Below are positions 42,745 to 51,807 of a DNA stretch of 64,000 nucleotides, piece by piece. The stretch comes from Bacillota bacterium (GTDB lineage: Bacteria > Bacillota > UBA4882 > UBA8346). The notes beneath the pieces are model-generated. The model was not told the DNA's origin. It ran no database searches and was given only the letters and a program-made list of their open reading frames with translations. A program made the position numbers and the translations under genes. Numbering within the stretch: position 1 is the stretch's first letter; each line of letters begins with the position of its first letter. Location: the NCBI GenBank assembly GCA_023415835.1, contig JAEZJK010000045.1:1-64000 (forward strand), written 5' to 3'.

Positions 42745-43611
42745 TTACTTAAAACTCAAAAGCAATGAACGGGTAATTAAATGCCAGCCGTCAACCATTA
42801 CGAAAAGTAAAATTTTAAAAGGCAGGGCAACCATCATTGGCGGTAACATCATCATACCCATGGACATTAAGGTGCTGGCCACAATCATATCAATTACCAG
42901 GAAAGGTATAAAAATTAAAAAACCAATTTGAAAAGCGGTTTTAAGCTCACTGATAATAAAAGCCGGAATTAATACTTGAGATGGGATCTCTTGATAGTTT
43001 TTAGGGCGATTTAACCGGGCTGCCTGAATAAAAAGCTTAAGATCCTTCGTCCGTGTTTGTTTGAACATAAATTCACGAATTGGTTCCATACCACGTACAA
43101 AAGCAGTCTCTTGAGTGATTTTCCCCTGTAAAAATGGTTGTAAGGTTTCAGTATTTACTTTACTCCAAGTCGGCATCATGATAAAGACAGTTAAAAACAA
43201 AGCCAACCCGATCATTACCTGATTAGGTGGCGTTTGGTTGGTCCCAATGGCTGTCCGGGTAAATGACAACACAATCACTATCCTAATGAACGAGGTAGTC
43301 ATTATCAAAATAGCCGGAGCTAGTGAAATTACCGTCAGTAAAATTAATATTTGCAGGCTCTGGGCAATTTCGGTAGGTGTATCGGCTGGTTCGACTCCTA
43401 TTTGAACCCGAGGGATGGGAAAGGTAGCCGCGGCTTGCGCTATCCCAGCAACAGCCAATATTAAGGCTATACAGGTGAACAATATGTATAAATTTTTTAA
43501 CTTATTAGCACCCATGAATCTTAGGTCAGATAAATTAATGAAAATAGGCTTCGAAGGTTCAGCTTTGCTATGCTCATACCTCATGTCCCTTGCTTTTTGC
43601 TTAATCTTCAT
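42745..43611 (-). CDS. fliP: Flagellar export gate protein FliP
   Basis: About 288 residues. The core is unmistakable: LTVISLAPAILIMTTSFIRI, TPPNQVMIGLALFLTVFIM, and near the end FLVIDMIVASTLMSMGMMMLPP. FliP forms the pentameric ring of the export gate. A signal-peptide-like segment (LKNLYILFTCIALILAVAGI) precedes the core. The start is uncertain: ATG 43611 is one base after the fliO stop, while ATG 43515 would begin directly before the signal peptide; neither has a strong ribosome site. The longer frame to 43713 lies in fliO. Confidence 0.9.
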   Translation of the reverse strand: MKIKQKARDMRYEHSKAEPSKPIFINLSDLRFMGANKLKNLYILFTCIALILAVAGIAQAAATFPIPRVQIGVEPADTPTEIAQSLQILILLTVISLAPAILIMTTSFIRIVIVLSFTRTAIGTNQTPPNQVMIGLALFLTVFIMMPTWSKVNTETLQPFLQGKITQETAFVRGMEPIREFMFKQTRTKDLKLFIQAARLNRPKNYQEIPSQVLIPAFIISELKTAFQIGFLIFIPFLVIDMIVASTLMSMGMMMLPPMMVALPFKILLFVMVDGWHLITRSLLLSFK

Positions 43612-43612
43612 G

Positions 43613-44191
43613 TTAAGCTTTACCATCGCGGTCACGACCTCGCATTTTCCAGGAGCGGACTTTTTCCAATCCCTCCTGTAAACGTTGCCTGCTATTTGAT
43701 AAACCAGCTTCAACTGTTTCCCCGGAGTACAGGTTGTTTAAAGCCGGGCTAATCATTCCGGCAAACCTTCCGGTTGGCGTGTTTTGACCTGTTTCAGCCG
43801 ATTTTAAAAGCTCCTCGTAAAATTCCCCGTCATCAAACTCTTTGATTAAATTAATCCCATGTTCCGCGCTACCTACCAATAAAACTTTTCCGTCAACTAA
43901 TAATAGATAAAGATGGCGATTGGGTCCTAAAAAAAGACTCTCTGCCACCTTAATATGTCGTGCCTGGGAAAGGCCGAATCTTCCAGCCAGGAATTTGGTC
44001 GCCCAGTATGCCAATGCTACAACTATTATTAATGAAAATAGGGACCAAATCCACTGGCCGCTGCTAAACTCCGGCCCAACATCAGCCTCTGTTTTAGCTA
44101 AGGCTGCCCCCGGCAGGAGGAATAAACCGGCGCCAAGCCCTAGCCAAACGCTTCCCGCCCGGATCAACCGGGGATATTTGCCCCAAATCAT
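43613..44191 (-). CDS. fliO: Flagellar biosynthesis protein FliO
   Basis: A 192-residue protein. A signal-like segment (about 10-32) precedes one true membrane segment (WIWSLFSLIIVVALAYWATKF, about 47-68), then a small beta domain with VAESLFLGPNRHLYLLLVDGK, the typical FliO stretch. FliO helps assemble the FliP ring. It overlaps the cheY stop (ATGA) and is followed by fliP. Confidence 0.87.
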   Translation of the reverse strand: MIWGKYPRLIRAGSVWLGLGAGLFLLPGAALAKTEADVGPEFSSGQWIWSLFSLIIVVALAYWATKFLAGRFGLSQARHIKVAESLFLGPNRHLYLLLVDGKVLLVGSAEHGINLIKEFDDGEFYEELLKSAETGQNTPTGRFAGMISPALNNLYSGETVEAGLSNSRQRLQEGLEKVRSWKMRGRDRDGKA

Positions 44192-44550
44192 GATAAAACT
44201 TTTCGGACAGCTTCCAAAACCCGTTCGGGTTGGAATGGTTTAACTACAAAATCCTTAGCGCCCGCTTGAATGGCATCAATAACCATTGCCTGTTGTCCCA
44301 TAGCGCTACACATGATGATCTGGGCATTGCCGTCAAGTTTCCGAATCTCTTTAACAGCTGTAATCCCATCCATATCCGGCATGGTTATATCCATGGTTAC
44401 CAGATCAGGGCGGAGTTCCTTAAACTTTTCAACAGCTTTAGAGCCGTCTTCAGCTTCACCAACAACTTCATAGCCGCCTTTGCGCAAAATATCCTTAATC
44501 ATCATACGCATGAATGCTGCATCATCGACAACGAGTACTTTGTTCCCCAC
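44188..44550 (-). CDS. cheY: Chemotaxis response regulator CheY
   Basis: A single receiver domain of 120 residues with no output domain. Phospho-acceptor D54 (LVTMDITMPDMDG), acidic pair D9-D10, S82 in the switch position and K104 are all present. When phosphorylated by CheA it binds FliM/FliY to change rotation. It lies between fliY and fliO, the same place as in B. subtilis. GTG start 44550, eight bases after AAGGAGG. Confidence 0.95.
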   Translation of the reverse strand: MGNKVLVVDDAAFMRMMIKDILRKGGYEVVGEAEDGSKAVEKFKELRPDLVTMDITMPDMDGITAVKEIRKLDGNAQIIMCSAMGQQAMVIDAIQAGAKDFVVKPFQPERVLEAVRKVLS

Positions 44551-44571
44551 CAGAAATTCCTCCTTTAGGAA

Positions 44572-45762
44572 TTATTGAAGTGTATTTGCTCTTTCGATTG
44601 GGCTAATAATATCGGTAATTTTAATGCCAAAATTTTCATCGATAACCACTACTTCACCTTTGGCGATCATTTTACCGTTGACGTAGACATCCACTGGATC
44701 GCCCGCCAGTTTGTCAAGTTCAATTATGGAACCAATACCAAGGTCTAAGATGTCTTTAATCTTCATTCTGGTTCCACCCAGTTCTACGGTTACCTGTAAC
44801 GGGACATCTAAAATTAACCCGATATTACCCGTTTCTTTACTGGCCTTCCCATTTCCAATCGGACCAAATTGAGCGGGTTGTACCATCACCGGCGTCTTAA
44901 CCTCCGTTCTATAACTAGAATTAACGGGAGCCGAACCATGGATCGCAGCCACGGTCGGTGTATTGTAAACCGGCTCCACAATTGTACGACTCGGCTGTGG
45001 TTCTGGGATTGGTTGTTGATACTCCGTCGTTTTAGGTGCAATTTCCGGAACCGGAATTGATTCTACAGTAGGCGCAACACTTGCCGTAACCGTGGTAGCA
45101 ATAATTTGCGTCTGTGCAATTAAAATTTCAGCCAACTCAATAGCTAACTCATAAGGAATTACCAGCATCATTTCACTGTCAACCAAACCATCTATTTGTA
45201 ACTTAAAAGAAACAACTACCACTTGGCTATCTAAGGCCAGATCACGAATAATCGGTTCGTTATTCGCTAAGTCGACTACATTAATCCGTGGCGGATCAAC
45301 ATCGATCCGTTTCCCAAATAGGGTCGATAACGATGTTGCAGCGTTACCAACCATTTGGTTCATGGATTCCCCCACCGCACTCAACTCAATTTGGTCTAAA
45401 CTTTGCTTAGGATTGGAACCATCCCTCCCCATCATCAGGTCGGCGATTATTATAGCGTCGCTAACTTTCAAAATTAGGACATTACTGCCTACCAATCCGG
45501 TTTTATAATCCACCTCTACCAATACATAGGGGATCGGATGTTGTTCTTTAAGTTCCTTTTGGGAGGTCAGGACCACTGTGGGGGTATCAATTGTCACACG
45601 TTTATTTAACAATTCCGATAAAGCAGTAGATGCGGTCCCATAACTGATGTTGCCGATCTCCCCTAGCGCATCCTTTTGCATCAGTGATAACTGGAGAGAT
45701 TCACTCTCATCGCCTTTAAGAAGAGCATTAATCTCTTCTTGGGTAAGAATCTGACGTTCCAT
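44572..45762 (-). CDS. fliY: Flagellar switch phosphatase FliY (CheC-FliN fusion)
   Basis: A 396-residue switch protein. N-terminal EEINALL motif (CheY-binding type), CheC-like phosphatase domain with two active-site blocks (GEIGNISYGTASTALSELL near 31 and GESMNQMVGNAATSLSTL near 131), a proline/threonine-rich linker (about 220-300), and a C-terminal FliN domain (LDVPLQVTVELGGTRMKIKD). It replaces plain FliN in Firmicutes and removes phosphate from CheY-P at the motor. It follows fliM by 7 bases. Confidence 0.95.
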   Translation of the reverse strand: MERQILTQEEINALLKGDESESLQLSLMQKDALGEIGNISYGTASTALSELLNKRVTIDTPTVVLTSQKELKEQHPIPYVLVEVDYKTGLVGSNVLILKVSDAIIIADLMMGRDGSNPKQSLDQIELSAVGESMNQMVGNAATSLSTLFGKRIDVDPPRINVVDLANNEPIIRDLALDSQVVVVSFKLQIDGLVDSEMMLVIPYELAIELAEILIAQTQIIATTVTASVAPTVESIPVPEIAPKTTEYQQPIPEPQPSRTIVEPVYNTPTVAAIHGSAPVNSSYRTEVKTPVMVQPAQFGPIGNGKASKETGNIGLILDVPLQVTVELGGTRMKIKDILDLGIGSIIELDKLAGDPVDVYVNGKMIAKGEVVVIDENFGIKITDIISPIERANTLQ

Positions 45763-45769
45763 GTGCCTC

Positions 45770-46750
45770 TCACCCCTCTCGAATTATCTTTCCAATTTGA
45801 ACTGCGATTCTATTGCTGGAAACCCCAGGCGTGCCTTGAAATTTCACTTGATTGCCAATTTTGATGTCTAATAGGCCTTTGACATATTGATCAAGCTGGA
45901 CTACATCTCCGACATTGATATTTAACATCTCTCCAACTGTAATACTCGCCCTTCCTAGTTCTACAGAGACCGGTACTTGAGCCTGGTTTAACCGGTGTTG
46001 GATATTGGCGATGCTTTGAGCCGTAGATGGCTTGGTTGCTTTGGCAAACCATATTTGAGCGTTCAAACGATCTAAAATTGGTTCGATTACCGCGAATGGA
46101 AGGCAAATGTTCATCAAACCAAAAGCTTCGGCAATTCTTAGTTCCAGAGTTATCAAAATCACCATATCGGTGAGTGGAATGATCTGCGTAAACATCGGGT
46201 TTAACTCAATCGATTCCAAAACCGGGTTTAATTCCGCAACTATTTGCCATACTTCCCTGATGTTCGGGAAAATCCTACCCATTACCCGTTTGACAACCGT
46301 CTGTTCGATATCGGTTAATTCCCTAATCTTCTCCATCGAATAACCATACCCGCCCAGCAGCCGGTCAACCATTGCAAAAGCCAAATGGGGCGATATTTCT
46401 ATAATAGCGTTCCCTTCTAAAGGTTTCAAGGAAACGATTGTCATCACAGTCGGGTTATGTAAGCTTTTAGTGAACTCTTCATAAGTTAGTTGGTCAACCG
46501 AAACTACCTGAGCCCTAACCATGCTTCTCAAGTAAGTCGATAGTGAAGTCGTTAGTAGCCTAGCAAAATTTTCATGTAACATTACCAGTGTTCGCAACTG
46601 ATCCTTGGAAAGCTTATTGGGCCGACGAAAATCATAAGGCTTGATCTTCCGCTTTTTTTCTTCGGATATTACTTCGTCAGCCTTAATACTTCCAGACGAA
46701 AGCGCCTCTAATAGGGCGTCAATTTCTGATTGGGATAAAACCTCAGCCAC
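45770..46750 (-). CDS. fliM: Flagellar motor switch protein FliM
   Basis: A 326-residue C-ring protein. The N-terminal LSQSEIDALL is the CheY-P binding peptide; KPYDFRRPNKLSKDQLRTL begins the middle domain; the C-terminal part is FliN-like (VPVSVELGRASITVGEMLNI). Partners FliG and FliY are both in this cluster. GTG start at 46750, with GGAGG eleven bases upstream. Confidence 0.96.
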   Translation of the reverse strand: MAEVLSQSEIDALLEALSSGSIKADEVISEEKKRKIKPYDFRRPNKLSKDQLRTLVMLHENFARLLTTSLSTYLRSMVRAQVVSVDQLTYEEFTKSLHNPTVMTIVSLKPLEGNAIIEISPHLAFAMVDRLLGGYGYSMEKIRELTDIEQTVVKRVMGRIFPNIREVWQIVAELNPVLESIELNPMFTQIIPLTDMVILITLELRIAEAFGLMNICLPFAVIEPILDRLNAQIWFAKATKPSTAQSIANIQHRLNQAQVPVSVELGRASITVGEMLNINVGDVVQLDQYVKGLLDIKIGNQVKFQGTPGVSSNRIAVQIGKIIREG

Positions 46751-46765
46751 TGCTGGAAGTACCTC

Positions 46766-47257
46766 CTACTGTATTATGAAATCCTGAAAGTAAATGTTGC
46801 GAATCTTACCAATAGTCATAAGCTGGTTTATATTATTAATTATTTCGCTGCGAACTTGGTCTTTCCCTTCTTTTTCAATAATTTTCTCTTTGGTTTTTGA
46901 AGCTAGGACATTGATTATTAAGTCCCTTATCTGCGGAATCCGTTTGGTAACTTCCTCCGCTGTTTTTTCGCCATTATCCAATTCAAGCACGATATTGGTT
47001 TTTAAAAAATGTTCCATTCCCTCTTCGGAACGGATATTAACTAAAATATCATTCCCGAGGCTTAAAACCGGTCCCATCTCTTCGGACTGTTTGATAACTA
47101 CTTTAGGCTGTGAATTGGTCTGTTTTAATGTAATTATGATGAAAGTCCCAAAAAAGATTGTTGTTACTAAAAATGAAAATATTCCTATAAAAATAACTGC
47201 TTTGTTATTATTTAAAATGCTTCCTTTGGAATTATTCTTGTTCACTTCTTCCGGCAT
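46766..47257 (-). CDS. fliL: Flagellar basal body-associated protein FliL
   Basis: A 163-residue single-pass membrane protein: short cytoplasmic N-terminus, membrane segment at about residues 20-42, then the FliL periplasm-side domain with ILVNIRSEEGMEHFLKTNIVLEL. FliL surrounds stator units and aids torque or stator retention. Located between motB and fliM as in many Firmicutes. ATG 47257 with GGGAGG upstream. Confidence 0.9.
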   Translation of the reverse strand: MPEEVNKNNSKGSILNNNKAVIFIGIFSFLVTTIFFGTFIIITLKQTNSQPKVVIKQSEEMGPVLSLGNDILVNIRSEEGMEHFLKTNIVLELDNGEKTAEEVTKRIPQIRDLIINVLASKTKEKIIEKEGKDQVRSEIINNINQLMTIGKIRNIYFQDFIIQ

Positions 47258-47274
47258 TGATATCTCCCTCCCGA

Positions 47275-48039
47275 TTAAGGTTGAACTGTTGTTTCGCTAT
47301 CAACTTCTGGTTTATTTATAGCTTTAACCGTATTATTTCTAGTAGTACCGGTAATTACCACAATATCCACCCTTCGGTTCCTTGCGCGGTTTTCTTCACT
47401 ATCATTGGAAACTAAAGGATGGTATTGGCCATATCCCGCTACCGAGATTCTTTCCGGTTCAAAACCCACTCGGTTAATTAAAAATTGAGTTACATTAATC
47501 GCCCGGATAGCGGATAATTCCCAGTTGGAAGGAAATTGCGCGCTTCGGATGGGCAAGTCGCAAGTATGCCCTTCGATCCGGAGCGGATATTTCCGCTCCT
47601 TTAAAATTTTACCGACGCTCTCCAACACCGGATAGGCTTCGGAAACGATCGAAGCTGATCCGATTTTGAAAAAAAGTTTCTCTTTAAAACTTATGGTAAT
47701 CCCTCTTTCGGTAATGGTAACTTCCGCTTTCCCCTCCCATTTAGTGTCTTCAACCGCTTTTTTTATCTCCTGGTACATCTGTTCAACCTGAGATGGCATT
47801 ATCTGGGCGTTAAAAACCGAGGGATTGCCCGTTAAAACCCCACCGGGTCCACCAAAAGCAGTCCTAAATGAAAGTTGTAATTCCTGATATTTTTTTGAGT
47901 CAATGCTGGAAAAGGCGAATAATGCCACAAAAAAACAAAGCATTAATGTTACCATATCACCATAAGTTATGTTCCATAACGGTGCGCCAGCCGGTGGTAT
48001 TTCCGGTTTCTTTTTAAGCAATTGACCTCGTCCTTTCAT
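47275..48039 (-). CDS. motB: Flagellar stator protein MotB
   Basis: A 254-residue stator subunit. The membrane segment (about residues 22-45) contains YGDMVTLML with the ion-carrying aspartate; the C-terminal OmpA-like domain binds peptidoglycan (LRIEGHTCDLPIRSAQFPSN, ELSAIRAINV, NRRVDIVV). The start overlaps motA by 26 bases. Ion choice (H+ or Na+) is not settled by eye. Confidence 0.95.
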   Translation of the reverse strand: MKGRGQLLKKKPEIPPAGAPLWNITYGDMVTLMLCFFVALFAFSSIDSKKYQELQLSFRTAFGGPGGVLTGNPSVFNAQIMPSQVEQMYQEIKKAVEDTKWEGKAEVTITERGITISFKEKLFFKIGSASIVSEAYPVLESVGKILKERKYPLRIEGHTCDLPIRSAQFPSNWELSAIRAINVTQFLINRVGFEPERISVAGYGQYHPLVSNDSEENRARNRRVDIVVITGTTRNNTVKAINKPEVDSETTVQP

Positions 48040-48817
48040 CCCGATCTGCCCGATCTGATTTAAGACTTGACCGCTGACTCGGTGATAAGAAAGCTTTCAG
48101 CTTTTCTTCCACAATTCTGGGGTTTTCACCAGCCTGGATTGACAGGATTCCTTCGATCATAATCTGCCGTAGAAACATTTCTTCTCCACTTCGCTTGGAG
48201 AGCTTCCCGGCAGCCGGAGTACAAACTAAATTCGCCCAAACCGCCCCGTAAAAAGTGGTGATCAGAGCCACTCCCATTTTAGGGCCAATGGTGGCTACAT
48301 CGTTAAGTGTTGCCAACATTTGAATTAAACCGATAACAGTCCCGATCATTCCAAAACCCGGCGCTAAAGCAGCCCATGATTCAAAGAATGCTTTTGTGGA
48401 TTTATGGCGTTCCTCCATAAATGATAGTTCAATTTCCAGAATGTTCCGGACCAAATCCGGATCGGTACCGTCTACAATTAATTGGATTCCCTTCTTTAAG
48501 AACGGGTCGTTTGACTGCTGGATCTCGTCTTCCAGGGCCAATAAACCCTCCCGTCTTGCTTTTCTCGCAAACTCAACAATCTCTTCAATTGCATGTTGAG
48601 TATTCAATGGTTTGGAAAAGAAGAGGTGTTTCAAAGCCCTAGCGCTTTCCTTAAAAGCGCTGAAAGGATAGTTTACCAACATCGCCATGATCGATCCGCC
48701 AAAGGTAATGTATACCGACGGCATATCCACAAATCCCATTAATGGCCCATTGGCCGCGATCCCTGTCGCTAGTAATAAAATTCCACCGAGCAGCCCTACT
48801 ATAGTTGATAATTCCAT
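48014..48817 (-). CDS. motA: Flagellar stator protein MotA
   Basis: A 267-residue protein with four membrane segments (about 5-22, 33-50, 145-165, 178-200). The cytoplasmic loop has the charged stretch that contacts FliG, and the third segment region reads APGFGMIGTVIGLIQML, a family hallmark. Together with MotB it forms the ion channel that powers rotation. It follows flbD and overlaps motB. Confidence 0.95.
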   Translation of the reverse strand: MELSTIVGLLGGILLLATGIAANGPLMGFVDMPSVYITFGGSIMAMLVNYPFSAFKESARALKHLFFSKPLNTQHAIEEIVEFARKARREGLLALEDEIQQSNDPFLKKGIQLIVDGTDPDLVRNILEIELSFMEERHKSTKAFFESWAALAPGFGMIGTVIGLIQMLATLNDVATIGPKMGVALITTFYGAVWANLVCTPAAGKLSKRSGEEMFLRQIMIEGILSIQAGENPRIVEEKLKAFLSPSQRSSLKSDRADRDERTRSIA

Positions 48818-48829
48818 AAAAAACTCACC

Positions 48830-49039
48830 TCAGGTAGTACCGTTATACTCGGCAAACTTGTCCCCGATCGTTTTCCGGTACTGAATTATTTTTGCTACCA
48901 CTTCACCAATTGGTTCCTTCACGACCAACCTTTTACCGGTGGTCAAAGAAAGCACCGTATCCGGAGTGGCTTCAATCGTCTCAATTAAATGCGGATTGAT
49001 CCAAAGTTCCTGCCCATTTAAACGTTTGACCATAATCAT
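48830..49039 (-). CDS. flbD: FlbD family flagellar protein
   Basis: A 69-residue protein of the FlbD (SwrD) family: VKRLNGQELWINPHLIETIE followed by TPDTVLSLTTGKRLVV. In B. subtilis the homologue SwrD raises flagellar torque and lies just ahead of the stator/fliL genes, the same neighbourhood as here. ATG 49039, eight bases after GGAG. It is the first gene after the strong hairpin that follows flgE. Confidence 0.93.
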   Translation of the reverse strand: MIMVKRLNGQELWINPHLIETIEATPDTVLSLTTGKRLVVKEPIGEVVAKIIQYRKTIGDKFAEYNGTT

Positions 49040-49220
49040 CTCAAATTCTCCTACGACAATTAATATATCGTCCCTTAACCGATTTTCTTTTAGCCTTGAA
49101 TGTCGACTAATTGATTGAATTACAATTAAACGTTATTAAAAACTGTATTATTAACCCCGAACCAGCGCCAAAAGTAGATCAGTCCCTAATTGTTAAATTT
49201 ATGTAAAAATTATTCCTTTT

Positions 49221-49254
49221 AAACAGGGAAGGGAGGGACCTCCCTTCCCTGTTT
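49221..49254 (-). terminator. Strong hairpin between flgE and flbD
   Basis: AAACAGGGAAGGGAGG and its exact reverse complement are separated by two bases, starting nine bases after the flgE stop. On the minus strand AAAAGGAATAATTTTT follows, a poor U tract, so it may be a partial terminator or an RNA stability element within the flagellar block. Confidence 0.7.
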
Positions 49255-49262
49255 GGTCAAGG

Positions 49263-51185
49263 TTAACGTTTCAAATTGACCAATTCTTGAAGCATCTCAT
49301 CAGTGGTGGTAATCACCCGCGAGTTTGACTGGAAGCCGCGTTCGTTGACGATCATATCGGTAAATTCTTGGGATAAATCAACATTGGCCATTTCTAACGA
49401 GCCTGCTGCGACCTTCCCGCGGCCGTTTCTACCGGCGACCCCGATCTGGGCGGCTCCGGAGTTACTGGTCTCCGAGAAAAGCGTGTCCCCGGACCGGGAT
49501 AAACCGCCCGGATTAGTGAAATTGGCCATTGCCAATTGTCCAAGGGGCTGGTTCATTCCGTTGGAAAAGACCCCGACGATAACTCCGTTATTATCAATGG
49601 TAATGCTCTGCAGTTCTCCCATGGGATAACCATCCTGGTAAGGCGAGGTAACCTCACTCGCCGCCACGGTCGGGTCGTAATTTTCACTGCTCGGGTCGAG
49701 CAATTTTCCGGAATATTGGGTAACATCGCTGAAGTCCGGGACAATCACTACCGGCCTGGCGCCTGTCGGAGTAAAGGAAATATTACTTCCGATGGAAGAG
49801 ATCAACTCGCCGGCGGTGTTGTAAATCAAATGCCCGTTACCGACGGTAGTTCCGGCATCGTTGGCGCAGACCCAATCCCATTCGTTGACCCCGACTTTGG
49901 TAAGGGTAGTGGTCAAAGTGTGGCCGGTTCCCAAAGAATCGAAGACCCTGGTGATAGTGACCATCGACTCAGCCTGAGTAAATGTCCCGTCATAGTTCAC
50001 TTCTTTTCTTGCCACCTCTAATGTGGGAGTAGCCGTATCGGCAACGAATCCATCTAGAAAAATACTCAATCCGGTAGCAGTTTGTTCAATCTCGATAGGA
50101 AAACCTGCACTAGTGGTAAATTGAGTACCATCCCAATTTATTGTACCGTTAAAAGTGTTAGTTCCATCGTTAATTGACCAGTCATAAATTCCGGCTGTCG
50201 GCCAAGTACCGAGAGTGTCAGCAATCGTTAAACTAACAGGGATTGTTGCCCCACTACTATCCGTAAGGTTTAAAGTCGTAGTCTGTGGGAAACCGGCGGC
50301 TGCCGCTGTATCGAACCCGGTAAATGAATAATTTTCACTAGCTGGGGCAATAGCCACGAACCGCCCTCCATTAGCCTGGCCCATGGCTGGACACTGAACA
50401 ACCGATGTACTACCGTCAGAAAAGCTAATTGTAATACTCGGTAAAGTATTACCGGATACTGTGCCGTCATCGTTTAAAGTAATCGTCCCTGTAGCGGGAA
50501 CGCCCCCGGTAACCCCAGTAGAGGAGGTGGTTACAACGTATTCATATTGATTAAATCCGGCCGGGTTCAACTCAATCTCCAAGGTACAGTTTGCGCCGGT
50601 CGGCGAAGCGACTGACAAGGCGGTGTATTCCAACAGTCCGTCCAAGTTTTTGTCAAGGTTCCCGCCATAAGAAATCTTTGTAGTGGCAATCGGGGCGATC
50701 GTCTGGCCGACCGGGATCTGAATCCTATTTAACGGCGCATTGGTATTAATATTGCCCAATCGATCCGCCAACCAACCTTGAACGACCATCCCGTTAGACG
50801 CGTTGACCAATAGGCCGTTCTCTTCCAGATTGAAGTTTCCGGCTCTGGTATAATAATTCTGGGAGCCGTCGCTCAGGACGAAGAACCCATCGCCCTGAAT
50901 GGCGCAGTCTGTCGTATTGCCGGTATTTTGGAGATTACCCTGGGTTTGTAAGATATCAATACTGGATAAGTTCATACCTAAACCAACTTGGATGGCATTG
51001 GTGCCGCCCCTGGTCCCGGTCGACGCCGAAGCGCCTCGAAGGGTCTGGTTTAAGGTGTCTTGAAAAGTGACCCGGCTGGCTTTATAACCGACCGTGTTCA
51101 CGTTGGCGATATTATTGCCGATGGCGTCCATCCGGATCTGATGGTTTTTAAGTCCGGTGACGCCGGAATACATCGAACGCATCAT
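49263..51185 (-). CDS. flgE: Flagellar hook protein FlgE
   Basis: A 640-residue hook subunit. N-terminal rod-like motif (MYSGVTGLKNHQIRMDAIGNN, then NVNTVGYK) and C-terminal helix (EFTDMIVNERGFQSNSRVIT) form domain D0; the core domains D1-D2 lie between. It is longer than the roughly 400 residues of enteric FlgE, with added beta-rich, threonine-rich sequence at about 190-460 that would be surface exposed. ATG 51185 with GGAGG ten bases upstream. FlgD, its cap, is encoded just upstream. Confidence 0.95.
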   Translation of the reverse strand: MMRSMYSGVTGLKNHQIRMDAIGNNIANVNTVGYKASRVTFQDTLNQTLRGASASTGTRGGTNAIQVGLGMNLSSIDILQTQGNLQNTGNTTDCAIQGDGFFVLSDGSQNYYTRAGNFNLEENGLLVNASNGMVVQGWLADRLGNINTNAPLNRIQIPVGQTIAPIATTKISYGGNLDKNLDGLLEYTALSVASPTGANCTLEIELNPAGFNQYEYVVTTSSTGVTGGVPATGTITLNDDGTVSGNTLPSITISFSDGSTSVVQCPAMGQANGGRFVAIAPASENYSFTGFDTAAAAGFPQTTTLNLTDSSGATIPVSLTIADTLGTWPTAGIYDWSINDGTNTFNGTINWDGTQFTTSAGFPIEIEQTATGLSIFLDGFVADTATPTLEVARKEVNYDGTFTQAESMVTITRVFDSLGTGHTLTTTLTKVGVNEWDWVCANDAGTTVGNGHLIYNTAGELISSIGSNISFTPTGARPVVIVPDFSDVTQYSGKLLDPSSENYDPTVAASEVTSPYQDGYPMGELQSITIDNNGVIVGVFSNGMNQPLGQLAMANFTNPGGLSRSGDTLFSETSNSGAAQIGVAGRNGRGKVAAGSLEMANVDLSQEFTDMIVNERGFQSNSRVITTTDEMLQELVNLKR

Positions 51186-51357
51186 GATTAATTGACCTCC
51201 TTCGTTTTTAAAGGCGCGAGGCGTGAGGCAAAAGTATTATCGCTACTATCACTTTCACCCGAATACCCGGCTACCTTTTTGAATAGGATTGAGCGCTCGG
51301 CCATAAAATAAAATTTTACTCTGCCTAACAACTTTCCGCCCCATGCCTATTCTGATT

Positions 51358-51413
51358 ACCGCCTCCATCGTTCGGCGGTTCCGAGGCTTCCTCGAATTGA
51401 GAGGTCCAGCCTC
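51358..51413. other. Two GC-rich stem-loops downstream of the TIGR02530 gene
   Basis: ACCGCC (51358-51363) pairs with GGCGGT (51374-51379); GAGGC (51383-51387) with GCCTC (51409-51413), with an inner CCTC/GAGG stem. They lie at the end of the flgD-TIGR02530 pair and before the 226-base gap to flgE. No U tract is seen, so the role is unclear. Confidence 0.5.
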
Positions 51414-51807
51414 ATTGTTTGGCAATCACCGCGCTGTCAATATTGGTAAAGACATTGTCCTTCAAACTGCTTTCATCAACTGCGGTAATTACGGTACGAT
51501 TTTTGACGCTGACCACCAATGCCAATCGATCCATTAGGATCAATGATTCTTTGGCGCCTTTGGCCTCGGCCTTATTTACGGCTTCTTTCAGTAAGGCCAT
51601 TTCCTGACTGCCTAGGGCAATCTGTCTTGATTCAAGCCGTTTCAAAGCATGAGCCGAAAACTTAATATCCGATTGCTCCGCCAGTTGTTCCTGAAAAATA
51701 TTTTCAAACCCCGAACTTTGAGCGTTCCTAACCCGTTCCGAAGTTCTGGCGGGGATCGGAGTCGCGGAGCCGATTTGTGGCGGCCTGATTATCAGCTTTT
51801 CATTCAT
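51412..51807 (-). CDS. Flagellar operon protein (TIGR02530 type)
   Basis: A 131-residue protein belonging to the small conserved family found between flgD and flgE in Firmicutes. The typical core reads FSAHALKRLESRQIALG and later LILMDRLALVVSVKNRTVITAVD. Its exact role is unknown; position suggests hook assembly. I start at ATG 51807, nine bases after GAGG, overlapping the flgD end by 8 bases. Confidence 0.85.
   Translation of the reverse strand: MNEKLIIRPPQIGSATPIPARTSERVRNAQSSGFENIFQEQLAEQSDIKFSAHALKRLESRQIALGSQEMALLKEAVNKAEAKGAKESLILMDRLALVVSVKNRTVITAVDESSLKDNVFTNIDSAVIAKQ

Noticed and set aside
43612..43713. Longer N-terminus for FliP
   Set aside because: It lies within the fliO coding end and has no family similarity.
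51358..51413. Riboswitch (cyclic di-GMP or similar) ahead of flgE
   Set aside because: Only short GC stems are seen; none of the conserved loop sequences of known classes is present.
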